A DNA stretch of 64,000 bases from Fuerstiella sp. (GTDB lineage Bacteria > Planctomycetota > Planctomycetia > Planctomycetales > Planctomycetaceae): positions 14,700 to 78,699 of the forward strand of contig JAKVAY010000049.1 in the NCBI GenBank assembly GCA_022447185.1, given 5' to 3'. The position numbers and the translations under genes were made by a program. Of this stretch, positions 45,856-54,703 are shown one piece after another. Position 1 is the stretch's first letter; the number at the start of each line of letters is the position of its first letter. The notes below the pieces were generated by a model. The model did not search any database. It was not told the origin of the DNA and saw only the letters and a program-made list of their open reading frames with translations.

Positions 45856-47160
45856 GTCGGACAGTTCGGGGCAGGTGTCTTTCAGTATCTCGAAGATCGC
45901 CCTGCGGTCTTTCAAGTTGAGATGAGCGTAGTCATCGCCAGCCGAACCGGCTGTCAGTACCTTGTGTAACTCCCGTCGGATGTGAATCATGACCCGGGAA
46001 GGGAGTCTCCGAAACGACTCGGTGTACACCATGTAGCTCATGGGATATTTAAACAGCCGGGTCGTGAGATCGAGCTGGTACAAGCTGCGCCCCTTCCTGT
46101 CACGCGGCCCCCTGGCCGAAAACTGGCTGGCAAATTCAGAGGTCCCCCTGACGGGAGATTGAAGTTTGAATTCGCCTGTACAAAGCATGTACTGCAGGAG
46201 ATCGTTCCCGGCCCGGGCAACCAGCCGCTTAGAGAGGTCGCTGGGAAAATCCTGAGTTGATTCACGAGCCTTGTCGTAAGATCTGCCCCGGACCTCCTCG
46301 TAAAGGGCCCGGGTGATCAGGTTCTGCATCTGGCTTTGATGCTCAAGGACCATGAGCGCCACGATGTCACTATGCGAAGACAGGTAGGGACGCGTGTCAA
46401 ATCTGCCGGAAAGATCAGGCAGGTTGGCGCCCTGGCTGTAATCAATCTCCGAGGGTGGCTGGTTTCGGTCAGTCAGCAGGTTACCCATGTGAAGCATCTT
46501 TCCATGGGTGCCGGTCACGTAATACCCACCCCAACGCTCTGAAAACGGGCTGGTATGATCCGACACGTAATCACCGAAGCTCAGGATTGGTTGTCCATCG
46601 GATCCGGTGTACAAACTTCGAACCACAGGGCCGGGGACGTCCCTGGTTCGACGTTGGGCATGGCATTGAAGACACTGTCCTTTGTCGCGCAGCAGGCGAG
46701 GTTTCGCTTCATTCTTCTGCTTCAGGCTATAGAACACGGTCCCGAGTGTGGGGTCAGAGGCGATCAGCTCGATGACCTCACCATCCTGGACCCAACCCAC
46801 GTAGGCCTGTTCGTTGAAATAAAGAGCGCGTGGACGCGACGGAGAGATCTTCCTCAATTGGGCACTGGATTTTGAGAAAACGAGAGATTGGGTCGATTTG
46901 GAGATCTTCAAATACTGCAGAATCGAATCCAGATACCCCCTCGGTTCCTTAAACACGAGTTCCACCTTGCCCGAATCGATGCCCGACTGGAGCCTGGTCA
47001 CCACGTTATTGGCGGGTCGGTTGTGATAGTTAATCGGCTCTCGTTCAAAATCAAAGAGCCCCTGTGCATGAACGATCGCGTACGGCCAGTCTGTCAGTCC
47101 CAGGCTGAGTAACAGCAGCAAGGCGTTCGTCGTGGTGATCGTTTTCATAGCGCCGGGCAT
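45847..47160 (-). CDS. exported cytochrome c-domain protein of unknown function
   Basis: The protein has 437 residues with a signal peptide (about residues 5-32, ending AIVHAQ). One haem c motif, CLQCH, lies near residue 166. The rest is mixed helix and strand with RGYLDSILQYLKISKSTQSLV and several Trp/Tyr-rich motifs (SERWGGYYVTGTHGK). The C-terminal half contains conserved-looking arginine-rich helices and RRLPSRVMIHIRREL. Planctomycete and other bacterial genomes have similar long single-haem proteins, sometimes near multihaem cytochromes; the function is unknown. Start Met codons at 47160 and 47148 are both possible. Codon use (CTC, AAG) seems richer in C/G endings than in flanking genes. 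Confidence 0.75.
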   Translation of the reverse strand: MPGAMKTITTTNALLLLLSLGLTDWPYAIVHAQGLFDFEREPINYHNRPANNVVTRLQSGIDSGKVELVFKEPRGYLDSILQYLKISKSTQSLVFSKSSAQLRKISPSRPRALYFNEQAYVGWVQDGEVIELIASDPTLGTVFYSLKQKNEAKPRLLRDKGQCLQCHAQRRTRDVPGPVVRSLYTGSDGQPILSFGDYVSDHTSPFSERWGGYYVTGTHGKMLHMGNLLTDRNQPPSEIDYSQGANLPDLSGRFDTRPYLSSHSDIVALMVLEHQSQMQNLITRALYEEVRGRSYDKARESTQDFPSDLSKRLVARAGNDLLQYMLCTGEFKLQSPVRGTSEFASQFSARGPRDRKGRSLYQLDLTTRLFKYPMSYMVYTESFRRLPSRVMIHIRRELHKVLTAGSAGDDYAHLNLKDRRAIFEILKDTCPELSDAW

Positions 47161-47352
47161 GCTCTTTCAGACCCCTTCTCGCATTTCCACCAGCAGTTTC
47201 GATTTGATCCAGCGACGACATCACCGGGTGTCACATCATCGTTCTGATCCTGATGCCAGCCGTTGACGGTCTTCGGATGCGTAACGGAAAGGGACTGTTT
47301 TTTTCTTTGCAGTCATACGTCTGCAGATCTGCCTGTTGTGAATTGAAGTGAC

Positions 47353-47711
47353 TCACCGAAACCTGTTCGGTTTATCCTTGCTTGTCTTCCGCCAATCCTG
47401 CAGTGGAATCGTTCTGTGACTGCTGTACCAAAGTCTGTTGTTTAGTTCGCGGGTTCGCCGTTGAGCTTCACGCATCGCCGTATCGTCGGGTGCAGACTTC
47501 ACATAATGCCATGCCAAACCTGTTTTCACCAGTGCCAGGTTGATCTGTGTGTCGTGGTGACAGATGTCGGCGATGACGCGTCCGTATTTAACGTCAGCAT
47601 CATTGACGATTCGAATGACTTTGCCGGTGATCTTACCGGGAACGACGGCTCTGTTGACTCAGCCGACGTTTTCCCGAACGGAGTTTCCTGATTCTGACGT
47701 TGTACGAGGCT
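47353..47711 (-). pseudogene. decayed thermonuclease (SNase-like nuclease)
   Basis: The minus strand reads, in one frame, GKVIRIVNDADVKYGRVIAD, ICHHDTQINLALVKTGLAWH, YVKSAPDDTAMREAQRRTRE, then LW and SSHRTIPLQDWRKTSKD. This follows the staphylococcal-nuclease pattern (DxYGRxxxxxxxxxxxxNxxLVxxGxAWxYxxY). Upstream in the same frame is SESGNSV, matching the ESGQ part of the DxPE box, but a TGA at 47659-47661 separates the two and the signal and first strands are missing. It is not functional. It lies in the island between the cytochrome-like gene and the repeat protein. Confidence 0.8.
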
Positions 47712-47994
47712 CGTGTGTTCGAGGTCGTTACTGCCTGCTCATCGCAGCAGGACAGTTAACAGAAATCATCTTTTACAGCCGTTTTTATGCTGCATTTTGC
47801 TGCAATGTTTCACGGGAACTGTGTTGTTCCGCCACGGCACTATGTTTAGGAATGCGGTATTAACTGATGTCGCTGCCTGATTTCCCCTGGCTAACAGGTC
47901 GACTTGCTGTTTTGGCATCATCTTTGCATTAGACATGAGTCTCTCAAACGTTCGAGGCGTTTTGAGGCTGAAAATATCCATTTCGGAGTCAAAG

Positions 47995-48516
47995 ATGAAA
48001 ACGTTTGCTCTTTCGCTGATTTTCTCACTGGTCGTCATTCTCTGTGAACAGCAAACGCTCTTCGCACCGCACTACACAGACTTTGGGGGGAGGCGGATTG
48101 CTGTGAGCAAGGCCCCGTCTGCCGCTCTTCCCTGGCATCGCGGCATCCCGGCGCCGAATGAGTCTATGTTGAATACAGCAAATGATGGTTTGTCTGATAC
48201 TGTCGACGGACTCATTGCGATCATTGCTCTCGTCGGCACCGAAACCGGAATCATCGATCCCTACTATCATCCGAAGCTCGACACTGGTCCTATCGACCCC
48301 GCTGCCTATCGGAAGCTCGACACCGGTCCTATCGACCCCGCTGCCTATCGAAAGCTCGACACCGGTCCTATCGACCCCATCGATTATCGGAGCCTCGGTG
48401 GCCAGGAAGGTGAGGAACTCGTGGATCTGTGGTTTGAATTGGTGGATGCCGGATACACCGAAGACGAAGCTTTTGAAATGATTGAATCGGTTACACCGAC
48501 GACGAAGCCTGAATGA
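47995..48516 (+). CDS. small secreted protein with three 13-residue repeats
   Basis: The protein has 173 residues from the ATG at 47995, which has GGAG seven bases upstream. A signal peptide covers about residues 1-22. The mature protein has a variable first half, then three consecutive units KLDTGPIDPAAYR, KLDTGPIDPAAYR, KLDTGPIDPIDYR, and a C-terminal acidic helix pair (ELVDLWFELVDAGYTEDEAF). The repeats are near-identical at DNA level, so they expanded recently. I recognise no family. It is the last gene before the right-hand att repeat. Confidence 0.7.
   Translation: MKTFALSLIFSLVVILCEQQTLFAPHYTDFGGRRIAVSKAPSAALPWHRGIPAPNESMLNTANDGLSDTVDGLIAIIALVGTETGIIDPYYHPKLDTGPIDPAAYRKLDTGPIDPAAYRKLDTGPIDPIDYRSLGGQEGEELVDLWFELVDAGYTEDEAFEMIESVTPTTKPE
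48274..48390 (+). repeat. three tandem 39-base repeats within the secreted protein gene
   Basis: Units are 48274-48312, 48313-48351 and 48352-48390. The first two differ at only two or three bases, and the third diverges in its last codons. They keep the reading frame. Confidence 0.85.
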
Positions 48517-48760
48517 GGGATGCATTGCCCGGCCAATATGTTTTGCGTTCTGTGACTGCAGTTACTCAACCGTCATGATGTGGTGTGAGTCATTCTGTTG
48601 ATGCTGGTGGTGAACCTGCATCGTGGGTATCGCATCTTTGCTTGCAGATCATTGCAGGTCCGGATCAGGTCCCAAAATTGGTTTCACCGGTAGTCCATTT
48701 CAGACTCTGGTGCCAACCGATTTTCAAAATCACAATTTTACCCGCGAATTCAGTGAACAA

Positions 48761-48780
48761 TTCGAATCCTCTCGGGTGTA
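48761..48780 (+). repeat. att-like direct repeat, copy 3 (right end of the island)
   Basis: This is an exact copy of the final 20 bases of tRNA-Arg, with no similarity in the flanks on either side. There is no tRNA around it: the sequence before it does not form the other arms. It is interpreted as attR, placing the island at about 43067-48780. Confidence 0.75.
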
Positions 48781-48996
48781 CGATGCTGTAACAGGAACGA
48801 CGACGATCCGACGTCTTGACGTTCGGCGCTCTCTGAAAAGCCGTTCGAAATCCTGGACAGGTAGATTCGATTCTGTTTTGAGTGGGATCCGTCATGGAAA
48901 CAGCTGCCCATGAAAGCACTGTTGTTGTGGTTTCTGAGCTGAAGTCGATGAGTAGAAAGTTCGGCAACAGGCAGAGCCCCACATCAGGAGTCAATG

Positions 48997-50073
48997 ATGC
49001 CCCGTCTCTTCGATCGCAGCTTCACACGGCAGCAGTTGCAGGATCTGACAGGCGATATGAGCCAACTGGCTTATGCACGCAGATCGGAACTCATCGAAGG
49101 CAATGAACGCGGTGCCGGACTGATCGATGTGTTCAACGCGTCGGGACTCTCGTTTTCTCTTCTGCCTGGCCGGGCTCTGGATATTGCCTCCGCCAGTTAC
49201 AAGGGGATGTCGCTGGGGTTCCGAAGTAATACGGGCGACGTTGGCCCGGCCTTTTACGAGCCGGACGGCTTTGGTTGGCTGCGTGGGTTCTTTGGTGGCC
49301 TGCTGGCGACCTGCGGGATGACGTTTGTCGGGCATCCCGAAGTTGACAAAGAGGAAGAGAACGAAGAGTTGGGGCTGCATGGTCGATTGTCATACATTCC
49401 CGCAAAGCAGGTGCGTGCGCGAAGTGTCTGGGAAGAGGATGACTACGTCATCGAGGTCACCGGCACCATGCGCGAGTCAGTGGTCTTTGGCACCGATCTG
49501 TTGATGTCTCGCCAGATCCGCACGGTCCTTGGCCAGCGGTCGATTCAGATCCACGACCGGGTAGAGAACCTGGCGGCCAGCCCGTCTCCGTTGATGATTT
49601 TGTATCACATGAATCCAGGTTTCCCTGTTCTGGATACAGGCAGTCGGTTTTTGATCAGGAGCGAAAAGTCGACGGCGTGGAACGATGACCGTGAAGTCGG
49701 ACCGGAGGCCTATGAAAAAGTCGGGCAGCTGCACGATCAACCGCATGACGACGTCTACGTACACCGGCCGGTTCCTGACGATTCGGGTATGGTCGAAGCG
49801 GCTCTGGTCAATGACGCGCTTGGCCTTGGCATTGATTTTCATTTTTCCGCCAAAGAAATGCCTCTTCTGACACAGTGGCAGCATTTTTCCCGAGGAACGT
49901 TTGTCACGGGAATCGAAGCAGGAAACTGCAGTCCCCTTGGACGGGCGTGGACTCGGAAAAATGGCTACCTCGAAAACATAGATCCCGGCCAGGTGCGAGA
50001 TTTTCACATGCAGATTGGCGTGCTGGACGGCGAGACCGAGATTGCCGCTGCTGAAGCACGCATACGGGGTTGA
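48997..50073 (+). CDS. DUF4432 family protein, aldose-1-epimerase-like
   Basis: This is a galactose-mutarotase-like fold protein of 358 residues. Recognisable parts are GRALDIASASYKGMSLGFRS near the N terminus, RGFFGGLLATCGMTFVG and LGLHGRLSYIPA, with His in the LHGR element, and DTGSRFLI later. Family members probably bind sugars, but their reactions are not defined. AGGAG lies six bases before the second of two ATG codons, so 48997 is taken as the start. It is the first intact gene outside the island on its right side and stands divergent to a DUF1501 gene. Confidence 0.85.
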   Translation: MPRLFDRSFTRQQLQDLTGDMSQLAYARRSELIEGNERGAGLIDVFNASGLSFSLLPGRALDIASASYKGMSLGFRSNTGDVGPAFYEPDGFGWLRGFFGGLLATCGMTFVGHPEVDKEEENEELGLHGRLSYIPAKQVRARSVWEEDDYVIEVTGTMRESVVFGTDLLMSRQIRTVLGQRSIQIHDRVENLAASPSPLMILYHMNPGFPVLDTGSRFLIRSEKSTAWNDDREVGPEAYEKVGQLHDQPHDDVYVHRPVPDDSGMVEAALVNDALGLGIDFHFSAKEMPLLTQWQHFSRGTFVTGIEAGNCSPLGRAWTRKNGYLENIDPGQVRDFHMQIGVLDGETEIAAAEARIRG

Positions 50074-50192
50074 TCAGACGAATCGTGGGAAATCATCGTC
50101 TGTCAGTTCTTCTGACTGAGTACGGGATCTAACGTTTGGCAAATATCCATCGCACCGGACACACGAACCCACTCGGATCATCGATCGCGTGT

Positions 50193-51566
50193 TCAGATCA
50201 ATTCCTGAATCACACTCCCGTGGTCGATTGCGGCGATCGGTCGGCCTGAGGGATCATTGAAGGCAATGTTCGGGTCGACGCCGAGGACCTTGAAGATAGT
50301 ATGGTGGATGTCGCCTGGACGCAGCGGGTGGTCCTGCGGAACTTCACCCAGCCGATTTGTCGAGCCGATCACCTGTCCACCTCGGATTCCTCCACCGCCC
50401 ATCAGTACAGAAATTGCGTTGCCCCAGTGATCCCGTCCGGGCGTGCCCTTGCTTAGCGGTGGTCCCCCGTTTCCGCCGTCATTGATGCGCGGCGTACGGC
50501 TGAATTCTCCCATCACCACCACAAGGACCTGGTCGAGGAGCCCTCGTTCGTCCAGATCTGTAAACAATGCGTGAACCGCCATATCGACTTTTGGCAGGTA
50601 ACTCTCCATCGTCCCCTGATGATTCCAGTGGCTGTCCCAGCCTCCGAAATGACAGGTTACGAATGTGGACCCCGCTTCAACCAGTCGTCGCGCCAATAAA
50701 GTGCTTTGGCCCCAGTTGTTACGACCGTATCTTTCACGCACGGCATCATCTTCCTGACTGATGTCGAATGCAGCACGTGCTTTTGAACCAGCCACCAGTC
50801 CGAACGCCTGTGAGTCAAAACGGTCCATTGCTGCCAGAGTGCCACTGTTTTCCGAGCTGCGCAGTAACTGATCGAAGTGCGTTTGCAGAAAACGGCGATC
50901 TTCCAGCCGTTTTACGGTAAGACCATTGGTGAGATTAAGATTCTGGACCGCGAAATCTGCGTTATTGGGATCTCCACCGGTTTGAAACGGATCGTGTTCA
51001 ATCCCCAGATAGTTCCCACCAAAATAACCTGGTCGTTTACCAATACTCATTGCCAGCGGGACCGCGACATTTGCCGGCATTCCTGGCTGGCGTGCTCCCG
51101 TCACCTTGGTGGCTACGCCGCCAAAAAACGGATACTTACCGGGAGTCTTCGATCCACTCACACCGGCACCACGACCGGTCAGCATCCAGTGGCCTCCCGA
51201 AAAATGGTCACTGTTGTCGTGATGGACAGACCGGACGATTGAAAATTTCTCTGCGATCTTTGAGTGCAGCGGAAGCAATTCGCAGAAATTGATGCCCGGG
51301 ACATTCGTGGAGATCGGATTCCAGAATCCTGCGTACTCCCGCGGTGCATCCGGCTTGGGATCGTACGTGTCGTGATGACTTGGACCACCGTCCAGCCACA
51401 ACAGGATGACGGACGTGTCCTTTTTGGGGCCGACAGAGGATTCCTGGGCACGGAGCAGTGCCGGAAGGCTAAGACTGCCCATTCCGGCCATGCCGACCTG
51501 AAGAAAACTGCGGCGTGATTTTCCGTCACAATACCTGGACGTTCGTCCTGCCTGGATTCGGATCAT
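50193..51566 (-). CDS. DUF1501 protein with Tat signal
   Basis: This is an exported protein of 457 residues. The N terminus has SRRSFLQVGMAGMGSL, a twin-arginine signal. Family blocks are VILLWLDGGPSHHDTYDPKP, the GGHWMLTGR region, GGWDSHWNHQG, MGEFSRTPRIN and GRDHWGNAISVLMGGGGIRG. GGAG lies eight bases before the ATG. Unlike the gene at 40513, it has no DUF1549/DUF1553 partner next to it. The family's reaction is unknown. Confidence 0.92.
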   Translation of the reverse strand: MIRIQAGRTSRYCDGKSRRSFLQVGMAGMGSLSLPALLRAQESSVGPKKDTSVILLWLDGGPSHHDTYDPKPDAPREYAGFWNPISTNVPGINFCELLPLHSKIAEKFSIVRSVHHDNSDHFSGGHWMLTGRGAGVSGSKTPGKYPFFGGVATKVTGARQPGMPANVAVPLAMSIGKRPGYFGGNYLGIEHDPFQTGGDPNNADFAVQNLNLTNGLTVKRLEDRRFLQTHFDQLLRSSENSGTLAAMDRFDSQAFGLVAGSKARAAFDISQEDDAVRERYGRNNWGQSTLLARRLVEAGSTFVTCHFGGWDSHWNHQGTMESYLPKVDMAVHALFTDLDERGLLDQVLVVVMGEFSRTPRINDGGNGGPPLSKGTPGRDHWGNAISVLMGGGGIRGGQVIGSTNRLGEVPQDHPLRPGDIHHTIFKVLGVDPNIAFNDPSGRPIAAIDHGSVIQELI

Positions 51567-51817
51567 CGTAGGGCTCCGATGCGATCATTCGATCTGATCC
51601 AATATTCAAGACCAATTATCCCGGACGAAAAATAGAATTCAATACCGGTGTTGATGTGGATGTTTTGCGAAGTCATTTTTGCGGGTGAGCAATCCACAAC
51701 GGCATCCTGCTGATATTTCAGATTGAGGCCGTATTTTATCTGAATTCCGCCGACGTTCGAAGCTCAGCCGACTCATGTGGCAGATGGCAGCGAAGTGATT
51801 CCCGACGCTCCTGTCGA

Positions 51818-53935
51818 TCAGATGATCAGCCGGACTCCGCCCAGCTCGCCGAGGTCATAGGGCAGCCGACCGCCGGGAGAGCCGATGAACATGAGATTTT
51901 TCGGAATACTCCATTTGTCGGAGAGTTCCTGAATCAGTTCCGGGCCGAACTGGCCTTCGAGCTGCACAAAATCGATATCGATTTCCGGGTAAGCCTGATC
52001 GAGGAATTCCAGTTCCTGTTCCAGATTTTCCGGAGTCTGCACGTCTTCGTTGTTGACGGTTACGATTTTTAGCCGGTTGGTGTGTTCGTTCTGACGAACA
52101 TACAGCATGGCACTGTTCAGATTCGCGATATTGTCTCCTCGCGTAAAAAACACGATCTGCTGAGCGTTGATCTCGTCGATCTTTTCGCGAACAGCTTTGG
52201 TGAGTCGAGTCATCGGACCGACGACACTGGCGGTCAGAGTCTTGACCATTGACAGGGACATTTTTAACAATGCGATCCGACCGAGCATCACTGTAATCAC
52301 GAGCATTGTCGGTATGAAATACTGCAGGAACGTCCAGACATAAGCGCTGTCAATCAGTGCATTCCCGACCAGTCCGGCGACGACAGCTGAGATAGCAAAT
52401 ATGACTGCAATCCAGCTGGCCTGATCAGGACGAGGCAGGTTGGCTCGGCGCAGCTTCAATAAAATATTACCCAGGCCGAATAACGCCATCACTGACAGAA
52501 ACGAGATGGTGTAGATGCCTGCCAGCTTTTTAATTTGTCCGGATTCACCTGCACTCTGAAGTTTCTGCTTCACGTCTTCAGTTGACAGGTTCAGAAGATT
52601 GGCGCGGTCTTCCTTTGAAAGTGTTTTGAAGATGTCTTTGCCGGAATCAGAAAGATCTTGCCGATCCAGCGACAGTACTTCTCGATTGACCCGATGACGA
52701 ACGAGTTCGGGTGAGGCATCCGTCGGGACCTTCAGGTTGCCGACCGCTGAGGAAATGGCTTCTGCTGTACCGCGGGGAACAGTCTGATGAGTGATCACCA
52801 GTACGGAAACGCACAAGAGAAAGAATGCGATGATGATACGGTGAGTGGTTCCTCGTCTGTTGGTCTTGAGAAGAAACTGTGGAAGGCAGCGATCCAGTGT
52901 CATCCGATGCACCAACCCCGTGACGCCTACAAAACTGGTCAGCACAGCGCCACTGAGAACCATCGCTGCATCAATTGACACAAGCGTGCTTAACCATTTT
53001 CCGTCGCCTCCGATGACGCTGCCTACAACCTGTCCCATGTGCGCCAGCAGTGCTGTTTGATGACGATCCACCTCTACCATGCTGAGTACTGAGAGGGCCA
53101 GCAGGGCCATCAGCGGATTAAAGACGCTGACGGCATACCACATATTTCTCAGCGTTTTTGGAAACACGCCGGTCTGCTGTTCTTCGACGAAATTAGAAGA
53201 ACTTTCGAATCCGGAGATCCCCAGCATCGATACAGAAAATCCGAAGAAGAGCGCCAGCCAGACAGAGCTGGATCCTTCGGAGTCTTTGTCACTTCGCAGA
53301 TCAGCGAATTCGTTATTCGTGCCTGGGGCCGGAGGCAGGTCTTCTTTGAAGTTCTGTTCCGCGATTGCGAGTCCGGGGGCCTCATGTTGTCCAACACTGA
53401 CAAATACAAAGATTACTCCGACGACAACCAGCAATGTTAGCGTGATCATATGTGTCACAAAAATTCCGATCGCGACAGCCGCGGATTCTGTGATTCCGAC
53501 GATGGTCAGAACCATAAAAAATCCCAGGAGCGCGACGGTTGCGTACGACACGTTGAGACCACTCCAGAGGTGTTGCACGTAGTGCATTCCCTCGAGGGCC
53601 GAAATCACTGCTGTCGCCATGTAAGAGAGGACTGTCAAACATGCAGCCACAGAAGCCGCTCGTTTGCTGGTCGTATTCAGAAGTGCGTTGTAGGCTCCTC
53701 CATTCAGTGGCAGGGCGCCCACCACTTCGGCATAGATTCTGCGGAACAGAAAAAGTACGGCCGCCACCATCAGCAGGGAGATGGGAGCCAGTTTACCTGC
53801 GTAAACGATGGCCAGTGCAGAGACGTACAGGCAGGACGACGTAATGTCGTTACCGCAAATGGCTGTGGAAGCCAGTTCGCCCAGCTGACCATCATGTTCC
53901 TTTACGGAATGTGGCTTGGAAGGGGATTCCGGCAC
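51818..53935 (-). CDS. APC-superfamily permease with soluble insert and C-terminal domain
   Basis: This is a polytopic transporter of 705 residues with about 12 hydrophobic segments. The first transmembrane region has the APC-type start ASTAICGNDITSSCLYVSALA. It is longer than typical amino-acid permeases because of two additions: a soluble insert of roughly 90 residues in the second half (around VPTDASPELVRHRV and the LSKEDRANLL helix) and a C-terminal soluble domain of about 150 residues. The latter has strand-helix alternation (VFFTRGDNIANLNSAMLYV, LKIVTVNNE, then NLMFIGSPGG), like universal-stress domains. The start is GTG with AGG about nine bases upstream. The substrate cannot be inferred. 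Confidence 0.8.
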   Translation of the reverse strand: MPESPSKPHSVKEHDGQLGELASTAICGNDITSSCLYVSALAIVYAGKLAPISLLMVAAVLFLFRRIYAEVVGALPLNGGAYNALLNTTSKRAASVAACLTVLSYMATAVISALEGMHYVQHLWSGLNVSYATVALLGFFMVLTIVGITESAAVAIGIFVTHMITLTLLVVVGVIFVFVSVGQHEAPGLAIAEQNFKEDLPPAPGTNNEFADLRSDKDSEGSSSVWLALFFGFSVSMLGISGFESSSNFVEEQQTGVFPKTLRNMWYAVSVFNPLMALLALSVLSMVEVDRHQTALLAHMGQVVGSVIGGDGKWLSTLVSIDAAMVLSGAVLTSFVGVTGLVHRMTLDRCLPQFLLKTNRRGTTHRIIIAFFLLCVSVLVITHQTVPRGTAEAISSAVGNLKVPTDASPELVRHRVNREVLSLDRQDLSDSGKDIFKTLSKEDRANLLNLSTEDVKQKLQSAGESGQIKKLAGIYTISFLSVMALFGLGNILLKLRRANLPRPDQASWIAVIFAISAVVAGLVGNALIDSAYVWTFLQYFIPTMLVITVMLGRIALLKMSLSMVKTLTASVVGPMTRLTKAVREKIDEINAQQIVFFTRGDNIANLNSAMLYVRQNEHTNRLKIVTVNNEDVQTPENLEQELEFLDQAYPEIDIDFVQLEGQFGPELIQELSDKWSIPKNLMFIGSPGGRLPYDLGELGGVRLII

Positions 53936-54703
53936 GTGCGTTACCTGCTGTTTTCAAGTCAGAGTTGAAGGACCGAACGGTATCGACATCACTGGATTCT
54001 GACAACTGCCGCCTGAAATCTGTATGGCAGGTTCGTCGTTAGCTGCATTGACGAGGTAATGAGTCGGTTTCACGGCGATTGGGCTGATTGTACTGTAGGG
54101 TATGTGTGCACCACGCGTAGCACGGATTTGTCATGGCTGAGGCCACGGTACCAGCAGTGTATTGCGGCTCATTCCTGCAGAAATGTCTGCCGTTGCATTT
54201 CAGTACGATTGTTTGTCATTAGTCTGAATCCGGATTGATCCTTTACTGTCATTCTTTCTGCGACCTTTTCCGGCCACGCAAACAGGTTGCAGTCGTCCCG
54301 GCTGCAGGGACATGAATCTCCAGGCCACATGACAAAATGTTGCCCGGGTCACCGCAGGTCTTTTCGAATGACCTGTATTGAACGATTGAACGGTATGCAG
54401 CGGAGCGATAGAGTCCGGTCATGCAGGCGTTTCCATCTTTCTCTGACGAAGCGAATGCCGTTTAATGGAACCGACAGGTCAGGGGATCAGGTTCGGTGGT
54501 GTGGCCAAATGACGATTGGTTCGCTTGCGAGTTGTCAATGTCGACCGGGAACATGGACAGCCTTATTGTTGTCATGAGTCCGTATCAGGACATCGGCGGT
54601 GTCCACGGGGTCAGTTTACGTCGCAGCACAGAGAAGCAACATCGTCTTATTGCATTCCGCCTGCCCCTGGGGCCCTCACTAAACACAATTCAGGATCCAT
54701 CAA
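53936..54703. other. divergent intergenic region, no gene seen
   Basis: There are 770 bases between the permease and the isomerase gene. No frame here has a ribosome binding site together with protein-like content, and I recognised no RNA gene or remnant. Confidence 0.45.

Noticed and set aside
48274-48390. possible CRISPR array (three regularly spaced repeats)
   Set aside because: The 39-base units are directly adjacent without spacers, stay in frame within a protein gene, and no cas genes are present.
48025-48525. 166-residue minus-strand frame with repeats
   Set aside because: The repeats are the complement of the tandem repeats in the plus-strand secreted protein gene, which has a signal peptide and a good ribosome binding site.
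48761-48780. possible second tRNA at the right end of the island
   Set aside because: Only the T-arm and acceptor 3' strand are present; upstream sequence cannot form the D or anticodon arms.
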